Shown one piece after another: positions 22,079 through 29,737 of a DNA stretch of 33,886 bases. The stretch comes from Actinokineospora sp. NBRC 105648. Its GTDB lineage: Bacteria > Actinomycetota > Actinomycetes > Mycobacteriales > Pseudonocardiaceae. How positions within the stretch are numbered: the stretch's first letter is position 1; each line of letters starts with the position of its first letter. The stretch covers positions 1 to 33,886 of the forward strand of contig NZ_BSTR01000066.1 of assembly GCF_030269645.1 (NCBI RefSeq). Direction: 5' to 3'. The notes below the pieces were generated by a model. It did not search any database. It saw only the letters and a list, made by a program, of their open reading frames with translations, and was not told the origin of the DNA. The position numbers were made by a program, and so were the translations under genes.

Positions 22079-22495
22079 TCAGGTGGCGTCGGGGTCGATC
22101 GGGGGACGCTCGCCCGGGGCCAGCTTCGGCGGGTCGGGCTTGACCGGCGGCGGCGTGGCCTGGCTCTGGATCGGGTTCGGCACCGACGGCCTGCTGCCGG
22201 CGAAGCCGTTGGGCTTGGTGCCGTTGTCGTCGTCGCCGAAGAGCTGCTTGGCCACCAGCTGCTTCGGGTCGAAGCTGCGCAGCTGCTGCAGGTCCTGCAG
22301 TGGTTTGCGCAGGTCGTCGAAGTCGGTGCCCAGCTCGTTCTTCAGCTGGTCGCGGGCTCCGGTGGCGTACTCGCGCACCTTGCGGATGCTGCGCCCCACC
22401 CAGGCCGCCGCGGCGGGCAGCCGCTCGGGACCCAGGATGAACAATCCGGCGACGCCGAGAACGAGGATCTCGGCCCAGCCGACACTTTCGAACAC
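22079..22495 (-). CDS. tatB: Sec-independent (Tat) translocase subunit TatB
   Basis: A 138-residue membrane protein of the twin-arginine export machinery, which moves folded proteins across the membrane. It has the short N-terminal transmembrane helix (VGWAEILVLGVAGLFIL), the conserved hinge GPERLP, and an amphipathic helix (AAAAWVGRSIRKVREYATGA), followed by a Pro/Asp-rich tail. Conserved Glu8-type residue and FxxxxxP-hinge spacing suit TatB rather than TatA; position after htrA, as in M. tuberculosis Rv1224, supports tatB. The GTG at 22495 is preceded by GGAGG at 7 nt. It lies 43 bp after htrA on the same strand. Confidence 0.88.
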   Translation of the reverse strand: MFESVGWAEILVLGVAGLFILGPERLPAAAAWVGRSIRKVREYATGARDQLKNELGTDFDDLRKPLQDLQQLRSFDPKQLVAKQLFGDDDNGTKPNGFAGSRPSVPNPIQSQATPPPVKPDPPKLAPGERPPIDPDAT

Positions 22496-22538
22496 CCCGA
22501 TACCTCCGAACTACGCCTCTGCAGACCAGAGTAGCCGG

Positions 22539-24071
22539 TCAGTCCGACTGGAGGGTTACCTGAATGGTCAGCTCACGTCCCTGTCTGGCCAACACCACCG
22601 GAACGGCCTGACCGGGCTGGTGCTGGCGCACCGCGACGGTCAGCTCAGCGGCGTTGCGCACCTGGCGGTCGCCCAGCTTGCGGATGACGTCGCCCTCGGC
22701 GATCCCCGCCTTGGCCGCGGCACCGCCGTCGGTCACGTTGACAACCTGGGCGCCCTCGGCGGTCTCCGCGGACACCGACTTGACGTTGGCCCCGAGGTCG
22801 GCGTGCTTGACCTTGCCGTCCCGGATGATCGCCTCGGTGATCCGCTTGGCGTCGTTGGACGGGATGGCGAACCCGAGCCCGACACTGCCGGTGTTGCCCG
22901 CCGAGCTGCGGATGGCCGAGTTGATCCCGACCAGCGCCCCGGTCGAGTCGACCAGTGGGCCACCGGAGTTGCCCTGGTTGACCGCCGCGTCGGTCTGGAT
23001 GGCGTCGTAGGTGATCGGCGCCTCGCCGTTGTCCCCACCGGCGACCACCGGCCGGTGCAGCGCGCTCACGATCCCCTGGGTGACCGTGTCGGCCAGCCCC
23101 AGCGGCGATCCGATGGCCAGCACGGCATCACCGACCTGCAGCTCGTCGGAGTTGCCGAACTGCAGCACGGTCGGGTTGGTCACCTTGACCTTGATCACCG
23201 CGAGATCGGTCTTCGGATCGGTCCCGACCAGCTGCGCCTCGGCCCGGGTCCCGTCGGTGAACACCGTGGTGATCTTCGCCGACTGATCGGCCCGACCCTC
23301 CAGGGTGACCACGTGCCAGTTGGTGACGATGTAGCCGGAGCCGTCGATCACCACCCCGGACCCGGTGCCACCCCCCTGCTCGAGCTTGACCTCGATCGAC
23401 ACCACCGCGGGCCGCACCCGCTTGGCGATGTCCGACACCGACCCGGCGGGCCGCTCCTTGCCCGGCTCGGCCTGGGCCAGGGTCACCTCGCTGTTCAGGC
23501 TGTCGCCACCGCGGGCCAGGAACCACCCGAGCACACCACCCGCGGCACCGACCAGCAGGGCCACGAGCCCCAAGACCACCAGCGCCACCGGCTTCACACG
23601 CCGCCCGAAGAGCACCTCCGGCAGACTCAGCAGCTTGCCGGACTGAACAGCACCGGCCCGCTCCACCTTGTCCTCGGACCGCTCCACCGCAGGCGGACCA
23701 ATCACCGCACCAGCGGACGGATCACGCCAGGGATCGGACTCCTCAGTCCAGAGGGCGTCCTCCCCATCAGCCCCACCCGGACTCGACCCCGGCGGCCGCT
23801 GCAAGACGGTCCGGTCCCCCGGCGCACGCCCGAACGCACTGCTCAACGCCTCAGGCGGAGGCGGGGCGGACCGGAGCTCACCGATCACCGGACGCGCGGC
23901 AGCAGACGGCGAAAAGGCACCGTCCACCCCAGCGGGCCTGCCAAAGGCGGCCGCAGCCGACGGATCCACCGCGGGCCGCTCCAACGGCCGAGGCGCCACC
24001 CGCTGCTCACCCCCGGGCACCACCCCGTTGCGCAGGGCACCTTCAGCGGGGTCGAAGTTCTGCTGGTTCAT
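22539..24071 (-). CDS. htrA: HtrA/DegP-type membrane serine protease with PDZ domain
   Basis: A 510-residue envelope quality-control protease. A long Pro/Ala-rich cytoplasmic N-terminus (1 to about 158) precedes one transmembrane helix (VALVVLGLVALLVGAAGGVL). The trypsin-like domain has the catalytic triad: His in TNWHVV, Asp in DPKTDLAVIKV and Ser at about 369 in VNQGNSGGPL. A C-terminal PDZ domain (about 420-505) carries AAKAGIAEGDVIRKLGDRQV. In mycobacteria the homologue (Rv1223) is under SigE and helps adjust the SigE/RseA response; here it follows rseA after a gap full of repeats (24072-24979). ATG 24071 is preferred to TTG 24089; purine-rich AGGGTGGAGGG lies just upstream. Confidence 0.9.
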   Translation of the reverse strand: MNQQNFDPAEGALRNGVVPGGEQRVAPRPLERPAVDPSAAAAFGRPAGVDGAFSPSAAARPVIGELRSAPPPPEALSSAFGRAPGDRTVLQRPPGSSPGGADGEDALWTEESDPWRDPSAGAVIGPPAVERSEDKVERAGAVQSGKLLSLPEVLFGRRVKPVALVVLGLVALLVGAAGGVLGWFLARGGDSLNSEVTLAQAEPGKERPAGSVSDIAKRVRPAVVSIEVKLEQGGGTGSGVVIDGSGYIVTNWHVVTLEGRADQSAKITTVFTDGTRAEAQLVGTDPKTDLAVIKVKVTNPTVLQFGNSDELQVGDAVLAIGSPLGLADTVTQGIVSALHRPVVAGGDNGEAPITYDAIQTDAAVNQGNSGGPLVDSTGALVGINSAIRSSAGNTGSVGLGFAIPSNDAKRITEAIIRDGKVKHADLGANVKSVSAETAEGAQVVNVTDGGAAAKAGIAEGDVIRKLGDRQVRNAAELTVAVRQHQPGQAVPVVLARQGRELTIQVTLQSD

Positions 24072-24189
24072 CACCCTCCACCCTGCCAAACCAGCGGTGA
24101 AGTGCGCGTGCGCTCATCCGGGTGGGGTAGTGGCCAGCACGGCCCACCGATCAACCACCCCACCCCGGCTCACCCCGCCCCGCCCTTCT

Positions 24190-24234
24190 CCGCCTTGCTC
24201 TTCCCCGCCTTACTCTTCCCCGCCTTGCTCTTCC
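24190..24234. repeat. 15-bp tandem repeats upstream of htrA
   Basis: CCGCCTTGCTCTTCC (24190-24204), the same with one change (24205-24219), and again (24220-24234) lie in a pyrimidine-rich strand running from about 24170 to 24300. On the htrA strand this is a purine tract with repeated GGAAGAG. It lies 120-160 bp upstream of the htrA start, in its promoter or leader region. Confidence 0.75.
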
Positions 24235-24344
24235 CCGCACTGCCCTGCCTCTGCCCTCCCCACCTCCCACCCAGCGCCCAGCCCCAGCCCAAATCAAGCC
24301 CCTCCTTTTCTTCGCCCTTTTCCTTCAATCCCTAAAAGCCGAGC

Positions 24345-24532
24345 CCGCTGGTACGCAACACCCGCTACGCCAGTGCTCGATTGGGTGGACTGCCTTCGTG
24401 TGGGGGGAGGCGACCGCTAAACTTGCCTCAGTAGTGGGGATGCCCTTCTCCCCACGCTTTTTCCCCACGCGGTCGCCTAGGGGCCCCACGCGAAGGCAGT
24501 CCAGCCAATCGAGCCTCCGCTTTACTCGGGCA
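24345..24532 (+). repeat. Copy B of the 188-bp palindromic repeat
   Basis: A complete element. It runs from CCGCTGGTACGCAACACCCG to ACTCGGGCA. Outer arms GCTCGATTGGGTGGACTGCC... (24375 on) and ...GGCAGTCCAGCCAATCGAGC (to 24514) pair, leading into an inner stem GGCGACCGC (24409-24417) / GCGGTCGCC (24469-24477). The loop contains TAAACTTGCC and a small hairpin GTGGGGA-TGCCCTTC-TCCCCAC. Compared with copies A and C, stem bases have changed on both sides so that pairing is preserved, whereas the core is kept. No protein is encoded. Confidence 0.85.
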
Positions 24533-24595
24533 GCTCGGACGGTGTGCCGCACACCGACCTACGGTCCACCGTCTTCGGCGGCTCATCGCTGGGGC

Positions 24596-24782
24596 TGCCC
24601 GAGGAAAAGACAAGGGGCTCGATCTAGTGAACTCGCTTCGTGCGGGGCCCCTAGAGCACCGCGGTGGAGAGAAAAGGGCAGGTAAGGGCATCCCCACCCA
24701 CGGCAAGTTTAGCGGCACTCTCCCCCCACACGAAGCGAGTCCACTAGATCGAGCATCCGTAGCGGGCGTTGCTTTCCAGCGG
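24596..24782 (-). repeat. Copy C of the 188-bp palindromic repeat, inverted
   Basis: A complete element in the opposite orientation to copy B, 63 bp away and almost the same length (187 bp). Outer arms GCTCGATCTAGTGAACTCGC (24617 on) and GCGAGTCCACTAGATCGAGC (to 24754) pair; inner stem GAGCACCGC (24654-24662) opposes GCGGCACTC (24712-24720). In the outer stem the ACTGCC/GGCAGT of copy B is replaced by ACTCGC/GCGAGT, a matched double change. The core again has TAAACTTGCC and GGGGATGCCCTT when read on the minus strand. Confidence 0.85.
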
Positions 24783-24783
24783 G

Positions 24784-24950
24784 GTCGGCCTCACCGGTGC
24801 GGTTTGCCGGGGGACGGGACTTGCTTGGGTGCCAGCAGAGTCGGCCTCACCGCTGCGGTCTGCTGGGGGACGGGATTCGCTTTGGATGCCAGTAGAGTCG
24901 ATCTATCCGCTGCGGTGTCAGCGGGGGCGGTGCCGCTGCGGTTTGGCGGG
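24784..24950. repeat. 57-bp tandem repeats, two full and one partial unit
   Basis: Units starting GTCGGCCTCACCG lie at 24784-24839 and 24840-24896, sharing TGCGGT, GGGGGACGGGA and GCCAG; a third, more diverged unit starting GTCGATCTATCCGCTGCGGT runs from 24897 to about 24950. They abut palindromic repeat copy C. No convincing reading frame or start is present. Confidence 0.7.
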
Positions 24951-24979
24951 GTCGGTCTAGAGACTAAGGGCTGAAAGAC

Positions 24980-25015
24980 TTGAGGACCAAAGCCTCATGT
25001 GGCTTTGGTCCTCAA
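24980..25015 (-). terminator. Perfect 14-bp hairpin terminator after rseA
   Basis: TTGAGGACCAAAGC (24980-24993) pairs without mismatch with GCTTTGGTCCTCAA (25002-25015) around an 8-base loop, 69 bp beyond the minus-strand anti-sigma factor stop. It ends the sigE-rseA transcript and isolates it from the repeats and htrA. A small direct repeat TTGGTCCTCGG lies nearby at about 25060-25082. Confidence 0.85.
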
Positions 25016-25083
25016 ATGCTGGAAAATGGCTTTGGGGCGACTGCGCTCTTACCCTTTGCTGGTCCTCGGTTGGTCCTCGGTTG

Positions 25084-25698
25084 CTACCTGGCTGCGACCA
25101 TGCCGAAGCTCGGTGACAGCGATGCCGTCACTGTGGCGCCTACGAAGCCGACCGGTTGTACTCCGCCACCCACCAAGGGTGGTGTCACTTCAGGGGCGTC
25201 CGAGGTTGGGCCTGCGCCGGTGGTGTTGACCAGGGCCAAGGCGCCCAGGACCAAGCCTGAGACCACGACTCCCGCGCCCTGTGCGGCGCGTCTGTTCTTG
25301 CGGCCCAGCACCGTTCTGCCCTCGCCCAGCTTCGGGGAGGAGCCCAGCGGTGCGCTGGTGCCGAAGCCTGCCGGGACTCGGTCGGGGCGCTGTACCGCGA
25401 CCAGTTGGCCGTCGGCCGTCATGGCGAGGCCGTCCGGGGTTGCCGGGAGTTCGGTTTCCTGGGGGATCGCCAGGAGTCCGGCCAGCAGGCCCGCGGGCAT
25501 GGACGGGGTGTCTGCGGCGCGCACTGCGGCGCTGGCCTGGCGTTGGGCGGTGATCTCGGCTGAGCACCACGTGCAGCCGGCCACGTGGGTGGTGACGCGG
25601 TCGTGGGCTGAGCGGGTGAGTTCGCCGTCGACGAAGGCGACCACGGCGTCGGGCAGCAGGTGCTGCTCGGGCAGCCCGAGGGCGCGTTCGAACGTCAT
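25084..25698 (-). CDS. rseA: Zinc-binding anti-sigma factor for SigE (RseA)
   Basis: A 204-residue membrane anti-sigma factor. The N-terminal ZAS domain includes VVAFVDGELTRSAHDRV and the zinc motif HVAGCTWC (His38, Cys42, Cys45). A long linker leads to one transmembrane segment (about 142-160, AGVVVSGLVLGALALV) and a short C-terminal part ending SPSFGMVAAR. In the known system RseA holds SigE inactive and releases it on envelope or redox stress. ATG at 25698 has GGAGGT upstream at about 7 nt. It lies 37 bp after sigE on the same strand, so they are co-transcribed. Assignment rests on the ZAS motif and position next to SigE; M. tuberculosis Rv1222 is the expected counterpart. Confidence 0.85.
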   Translation of the reverse strand: MTFERALGLPEQHLLPDAVVAFVDGELTRSAHDRVTTHVAGCTWCSAEITAQRQASAAVRAADTPSMPAGLLAGLLAIPQETELPATPDGLAMTADGQLVAVQRPDRVPAGFGTSAPLGSSPKLGEGRTVLGRKNRRAAQGAGVVVSGLVLGALALVNTTGAGPTSDAPEVTPPLVGGGVQPVGFVGATVTASLSPSFGMVAAR

Positions 25699-25735
25699 GA
25701 GCCGACCTCCACGTCGACGGTGTCGCTGTCGCGGG

Positions 25736-26416
25736 TCATACCGCTGCCTCCTGTGCGAGCGCGCGGCGGCGCTCGAGGCCTGCGCGCAGGGCCTGGCGGC
25801 CGCGGTGGATCCTGCTGCGCACAGTACCCAGCTTCACGCCGAGGGTCGCGCCGATCTCCTCGTAGGACAGGCCCTCGACGTCGCAGAGCACGACGGCGGC
25901 GCGGAACTCCGGGGGCAGCTCGTCCAGCGAGGCCTGCAGGTCCGGGTCCAGGTGGGTCTCCTCGTAGACCTCTTCCGGGCTCGGGTCGTCGCCGACGATG
26001 CGGTCGGTGTCGTCGGGCAGGCCCTCCATGCGCAGCCGCGAGCGGCGGCGGACCATGTCCAGGAACAGGTTGGTGGTGATGCGGTGCAGCCAGCCCTCGA
26101 AGGTGCCGGGCTTGTAGGACGCCAGCGACCGGAAGACCCGGATGAAGGTCTCCTGCGTCAGGTCCTCGGCGTCGTGGGCGTTGCCCGCGAGGCGGTAGGC
26201 GAGCCGGTAGACGCGGTCGCCGTGTTCGCGGACGACCTCGTCCCAGCTGGGCACGGTCCACTCGGCGGCGGCCAGTTCGACCGGCTTCACCTCGGTGGTG
26301 CTCTGCATGGCGGGGATACGCACCTCCTGAAGGCTGTCCTGCCCACTCACCCGCTCAACGCGCGCCTGGCCCACGGTGTTCCCCACTTTCGCCACATCCC
26401 CGCCTGTGACCACCAC
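25736..26416 (-). CDS. sigE: ECF sigma factor SigE
   Basis: A 226-residue extracytoplasmic-function sigma factor. Region 2 (about 55-125) contains RVYRLAYRLAGNAHDAEDLT, QETFIRVFRSL and FEGWLHRITTNLFLDMVRRR; region 4 (about 160-215) has LPPEFRAAVVLCDVEGLSYE and EIGATLGVKLGTVRSRIHRG. These blocks are nearly identical to my memory of M. tuberculosis SigE, which directs the surface-stress response. GTG at 26416 gives an N-terminus (GGDVAKVGNT) like the mycobacterial one; an internal ATG at 26308 with AGGAGGT 13 nt upstream could give a shorter form, as alternative sigE starts are known. It is followed by rseA and divergent from an O-methyltransferase gene. Confidence 0.9.
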   Translation of the reverse strand: MVVTGGDVAKVGNTVGQARVERVSGQDSLQEVRIPAMQSTTEVKPVELAAAEWTVPSWDEVVREHGDRVYRLAYRLAGNAHDAEDLTQETFIRVFRSLASYKPGTFEGWLHRITTNLFLDMVRRRSRLRMEGLPDDTDRIVGDDPSPEEVYEETHLDPDLQASLDELPPEFRAAVVLCDVEGLSYEEIGATLGVKLGTVRSRIHRGRQALRAGLERRRALAQEAAV

Positions 26417-26524
26417 GGTGCCCTACGCCCTTATGGTGACCGTGAGAGCCAGCTGAGACGAGCCTGAGAAAACGTCGCGGGTGACCTTCCGGGCAGGTTC
26501 ACCCGTTTTGGCCACCCGCGCCGC

Positions 26525-26530
26525 TAATCT
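26525..26530 (+). promoter_or_regulatory. -10 element TAATCT for the leaderless O-methyltransferase gene
   Basis: TAATCT is followed by 8 nt and then the GTG at 26539 with no Shine-Dalgarno sequence. It lies in the 122-bp gap shared with the sigE promoter on the other strand. Confidence 0.5.
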
Positions 26531-26538
26531 GCGTTCCC

Positions 26539-27189
26539 GTGGGACCGGAATCGCCCGCCGTACGCTCGGCGGAGCTCAGCGAGTACGTCGAGGGCCACCT
26601 CGCCGAGGACGACACCCTCGTCGCGGCGCGGGCCCTGGGCGAGCAGCTGGGCTGCGCGCCGGTCAGCCCCGGCGGCGGCGCGGCCCTGCGGTTCCTGGCG
26701 GGCGCGCTGCGGGCCAAGGCGGTCGTGGAGATCGGCACCGGGGTCGGCGTGAGCGGGCTCTACCTGCTCCGCGGCATGGCCGCCGACGGTGTCCTGACCT
26801 CGATCGACGTCGAGCCGGAGCTCCAGGCCGTCGCCAAGCGCACCTTCCGGACCGCCGGGGTCGCCCCCGGCCGCACCCGGTTGATCATGGGCCGGGCGCT
26901 GGACGTTCTCCCCCGGCTCACCGACGGCGGCTACGACCTGCTCTTCGTCGACGCGGCCAAGACCGAGTACCCGGCCTACCAGGAGCAAGGGGTCCGCCTG
27001 CTGCGCCCGGGCGGGGTGATGGCCTTCGACAACATCCTCTGGCAGGGCAACATCGCCAACCCGGCCCGCCGCGACGCCGAGACCCTGGCGCTGCGCGAGG
27101 TCGTGCGGGCGGTCCGCGAGGACGACCGGCTGGTCCCGCTGCTGCTCCCGCTGGGCGACGGGCTCCTGGTCGCGGCCAAGATCGGCTGA
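26539..27189 (+). CDS. SAM-dependent O-methyltransferase (family 3, Rv1220c-like)
   Basis: A 216-residue Rossmann-fold methyltransferase of the catechol/caffeoyl-CoA O-methyltransferase type. SAM-binding motif I is VVEIGTGVGVSGLYLLRG (about 63-80); SIDVEPE is the acidic strand end; the metal and substrate region reads DLLFVDAAKTEYPAYQ (with Asp for the divalent cation), followed by GGVMAFDNILWQG. The substrate is unknown. The start is a leaderless GTG with TAATCT upstream. It is divergent from sigE and convergent with glgC, with only 13 bp between the two stops. The same gene lies beside sigE in M. tuberculosis (Rv1220c), so the neighbourhood is conserved although a functional link to SigE has not been shown by sequence. 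Confidence 0.85.
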   Translation: MGPESPAVRSAELSEYVEGHLAEDDTLVAARALGEQLGCAPVSPGGGAALRFLAGALRAKAVVEIGTGVGVSGLYLLRGMAADGVLTSIDVEPELQAVAKRTFRTAGVAPGRTRLIMGRALDVLPRLTDGGYDLLFVDAAKTEYPAYQEQGVRLLRPGGVMAFDNILWQGNIANPARRDAETLALREVVRAVREDDRLVPLLLPLGDGLLVAAKIG

Positions 27190-27202
27190 CCTGCCCGCTG
27201 AC

Positions 27203-28420
27203 CTACTCGGCGCGCTTGCCCTTCCCGAGGACCACCACGCCGGACGCGCTGACCGTGTACTGCGCGCGGTCGAGCTCCGGGTCGACACCGATGCGCACGC
27301 CGTCGGCCACGAACACGTTCTTGTCCAGGATCGCCTTGCGCACCACCGCGCCCTTGCCGACCCGCGAGCCGGGCAGCAGGACGCTGCCGTCGACGATCGC
27401 GCCGTCCTCGATCAGCACGTCCGAGCTGATCACCGAGTCGGTGACCGAGGCGCCGGAGATGATCGAGCCGGGACCGACGATCGACTCCATCGCCGAGCCG
27501 GAGTTGACGAACTTGGCGGGCGGCAGCGGCGGGGTGGCGGTGCGGATCGGCCACTCGCGGTTGTAGAGGTTGAACACCGGGTGGACCGACACCAGGTCCA
27601 TGTGCGCGTCGTAGTAGGCGTCCAGGGTCCCCACGTCGCGCCAGTAGCCGCGATCGCGCTCGGTGGCGCCGGGGACGATGTTGTCGTCGAAGTCGTAGAC
27701 GTGCGCGGTGCCCTGGTCGACCAGCATCGGGATGATGTCGCCGCCCATGTCGTGCATGGAGTCCTTGTCGGCTGCGTCGGTGCGCAGCGCCTCCACCAGG
27801 GCCCGGGTGGTGAAGATGTAGTTGCCCATCGAGGCGAAGGTGACCTCGGGGTCGTCGGGCACCGAGGGCGGGTTGTCCGGCTTCTCCAGGAAGCGGGTGA
27901 TCTTGCCACCGGCGTCGGAGTCGATGCAGCCGAACGCCCTGGCCTCCAGCCGCGGCACCCGGATGCCCGCCACCGTCACCCCGGCGCCGGAGGCGATGTG
28001 CTGCTCCAGCATCTGCCCCGGGTCCATCCGGTAGACGTGGTCGGCGCCGAAGACCGCGATGTGGTCGGGCTGCTCGTCGTAGACCAGGTTCAGCGACTGG
28101 TAGATCGCGTCGGCGCTGCCGGTGTACCAGCGCGGGCCGAGCCGCTGCTGCGCGGGCACCGGCGTGACGTACTGGCCCAGCACGTTCGACAGCCGCCACG
28201 TGGTGGAGATGTGCCGGTCGAGCGAGTGCGACTTGTACTGGGTGAGCACGCAGAGCTGGTGGAAGCCCGCGTTCACCAGGTTCGACAGCACGAAGTCGAC
28301 GAGGCGGTAGTTGCCCGCGAACGGGACGGCGGGCTTGGCGCGGTCGGCGGTCAGGGGCCACAGCCGCTTTCCCTCGCCACCGGCCAAGACGATCCCGAGT
28401 ACGCGCGGCTGGCCCTTCAC
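27203..28420 (-). CDS. glgC: Glucose-1-phosphate adenylyltransferase
   Basis: A 405-residue ADP-glucose pyrophosphorylase: glucose-1-phosphate + ATP to ADP-glucose + pyrophosphate. The nucleotidyltransferase domain begins with LAGGEGKRLWPLTADRAKPA (12-31), continues with GNYRLVDFVLSNLVNAG, WYTGSADAIYQ (glucose site) and VFGADHVYRMD (metal-binding Asp). The C-terminal left-handed beta-helix is visible as hexapeptide repeats (about 300-390, with ISGASVTDSVISSDVLIEDG). Length fits the actinobacterial enzyme. GTG at 28420 follows TAGATT (28427-28432 on the minus strand) by 6 nt, so the mRNA is probably leaderless. It is divergent from glgA across a 128-bp gap; product ADP-glucose is the donor used by GlgA/GlgM. 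Confidence 0.92.
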   Translation of the reverse strand: MKGQPRVLGIVLAGGEGKRLWPLTADRAKPAVPFAGNYRLVDFVLSNLVNAGFHQLCVLTQYKSHSLDRHISTTWRLSNVLGQYVTPVPAQQRLGPRWYTGSADAIYQSLNLVYDEQPDHIAVFGADHVYRMDPGQMLEQHIASGAGVTVAGIRVPRLEARAFGCIDSDAGGKITRFLEKPDNPPSVPDDPEVTFASMGNYIFTTRALVEALRTDAADKDSMHDMGGDIIPMLVDQGTAHVYDFDDNIVPGATERDRGYWRDVGTLDAYYDAHMDLVSVHPVFNLYNREWPIRTATPPLPPAKFVNSGSAMESIVGPGSIISGASVTDSVISSDVLIEDGAIVDGSVLLPGSRVGKGAVVRKAILDKNVFVADGVRIGVDPELDRAQYTVSASGVVVLGKGKRAE

Positions 28421-28426
28421 GTCCTG

Positions 28427-28432
28427 AATCTA
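28427..28432 (-). promoter_or_regulatory. -10 element TAGATT for leaderless glgC
   Basis: On the minus strand TAGATT is followed by CAGGAC and the GTG start. CAGGAC is a weak match to a ribosome-binding site at most. A facing -10 for glgA (TACCGT, 28537-28542) lies at the other end of the same gap. Confidence 0.5.
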
Positions 28433-28536
28433 ACCGTCCCCGCAAGAGTCCTGCCAGACGTGCTGCTCCGTGTGGTCGGTCGTTGCCGTTCCGTTCACCC
28501 ACCCGCCGCATCGCGTTACGACGAGCGGGCAGCGGC

Positions 28537-28542
28537 TACCGT
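28537..28542 (+). promoter_or_regulatory. -10 element TACCGT deciding the glgA start
   Basis: TACCGT is followed by 6 nt and the GTG at 28549. Placing the transcription start there supports this GTG over an in-frame ATG at 28483, which would also add 22 residues not typical of the family. Confidence 0.5.
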
Positions 28543-28548
28543 GTCGGG

Positions 28549-29721
28549 GTGCGGATCGGATTGTTGACACGGGAGTACCCACCGGAGGTCTACGGCGGGG
28601 CGGGGGTGCACGTCGGGTTCCTAGTCCCCCGGCTGCGCGAGCTCGTCGACGTGGACGTGCACTGCTTCGGCGGTCCGCGCGCGGACGCCACCGCGCACAA
28701 CCCGGCGGCCGGGCTGGAGCACGCCAACGCGGCGCTGCGCACCCTCTCGGCCGACCTGACGATGGCGGCGGCCACCGACAACGTCGACCTGGTCCACTCG
28801 CACACCTGGTACGCCAACCTCGCCGGGCACCTGTCCGGTGTCCTGCACGGCGTCCCGCACGTGATCACCGCGCACTCGCTGGAGCCGCGCAGGCCGTGGA
28901 AGGCCGAGCAGCTCGGCGGGGGCTACCGGCTGTCCTCGTGGGTCGAGCGAACGTCCTACCTGGCCGCGGACGCCATCATCGCGGTGAGCGAGGGCATGCG
29001 CCGCGACGTGCTCGACTGCTACCCCGAACTCGACCCCGCGCGCGTGCACGTCGTGCGCAACGGGATCGACGCGGCCGCCTACCACCCGGTGTCCGAGGTG
29101 GACGCCCTGCGCGCGCACGGCGTCGACCCGGACCGCCCGGCGGTGGTCTTCGTCGGCCGGATCACCCGGCAGAAGGGCGTCGGGCACTTGGTCGCCGCCG
29201 CCCACCACATCGACCCGGCCGCCCAGGTCGTGCTGTGCGCGGGCGCCCCGGACACCCCGGAGATCGCCGAGGAGACCCGGGCCGCGGTGGCCGAGCTGGC
29301 CGCCGCGCGCGAGGGCGTGTTCTGGATCCAGCAGATGCTCCAGCCCGCCGAGGTGCGCCAGTTCCTCAGCCACGCCACGGTGTTCGTCTGCCCGTCGGTC
29401 TACGAGCCGCTGGGCATCGTGAACCTGGAGGCGATGGCCTGCGGCACCGCGGTGGTCGCCTCCGACGTCGGCGGGATCCCCGAGGTGGTCGCGCACGGCG
29501 AGACCGGGCTCTTGGTGCACTACGACGAGGCGGACACCTCGCCGTTCCGGGTCGGTCTGGCCGATTCGATCAACGAGCTGTTGGCCGACCCCGCGCGCGC
29601 AGCCGCGATGGGCGCCGCGGGCCGCGCACGCGCGGAACGCGAGTTCTCGTGGGCGTCGGTCGCGGAGCAGACAGTCGCGGTGTATCGCTCGACACTGTCT
29701 GAGAGAACAGTCAGCGGCTGA
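28549..29721 (+). CDS. glgA: Glycogen synthase/maltose-1-phosphate synthase (GlgA/GlgM type)
   Basis: A 390-residue GT-B glycosyltransferase using ADP-glucose. It starts VRIGLLTREYPPEVYGGAGV with the glycine-rich donor loop, followed by VDLVHSHTWYANLAGHL, AAYHPVSEVDALRAHG, VFVGRITRQKGVGHLVAAA and the C-terminal signature CPSVYEPLGIVNLEAMACGT with the E-x7-E motif, then VVASDVGGIPEVV. In mycobacteria the equivalent Rv1212c works chiefly as GlgM, making maltose-1-phosphate for GlgE; it is usually still annotated glgA. The start is leaderless GTG 28549. It is divergent from glgC and 16 bp upstream of the GtrA-like gene on the same strand. Confidence 0.88.
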   Translation: MRIGLLTREYPPEVYGGAGVHVGFLVPRLRELVDVDVHCFGGPRADATAHNPAAGLEHANAALRTLSADLTMAAATDNVDLVHSHTWYANLAGHLSGVLHGVPHVITAHSLEPRRPWKAEQLGGGYRLSSWVERTSYLAADAIIAVSEGMRRDVLDCYPELDPARVHVVRNGIDAAAYHPVSEVDALRAHGVDPDRPAVVFVGRITRQKGVGHLVAAAHHIDPAAQVVLCAGAPDTPEIAEETRAAVAELAAAREGVFWIQQMLQPAEVRQFLSHATVFVCPSVYEPLGIVNLEAMACGTAVVASDVGGIPEVVAHGETGLLVHYDEADTSPFRVGLADSINELLADPARAAAMGAAGRARAEREFSWASVAEQTVAVYRSTLSERTVSG

Positions 29722-29737
29722 CTCTTACGGTGGTGAC

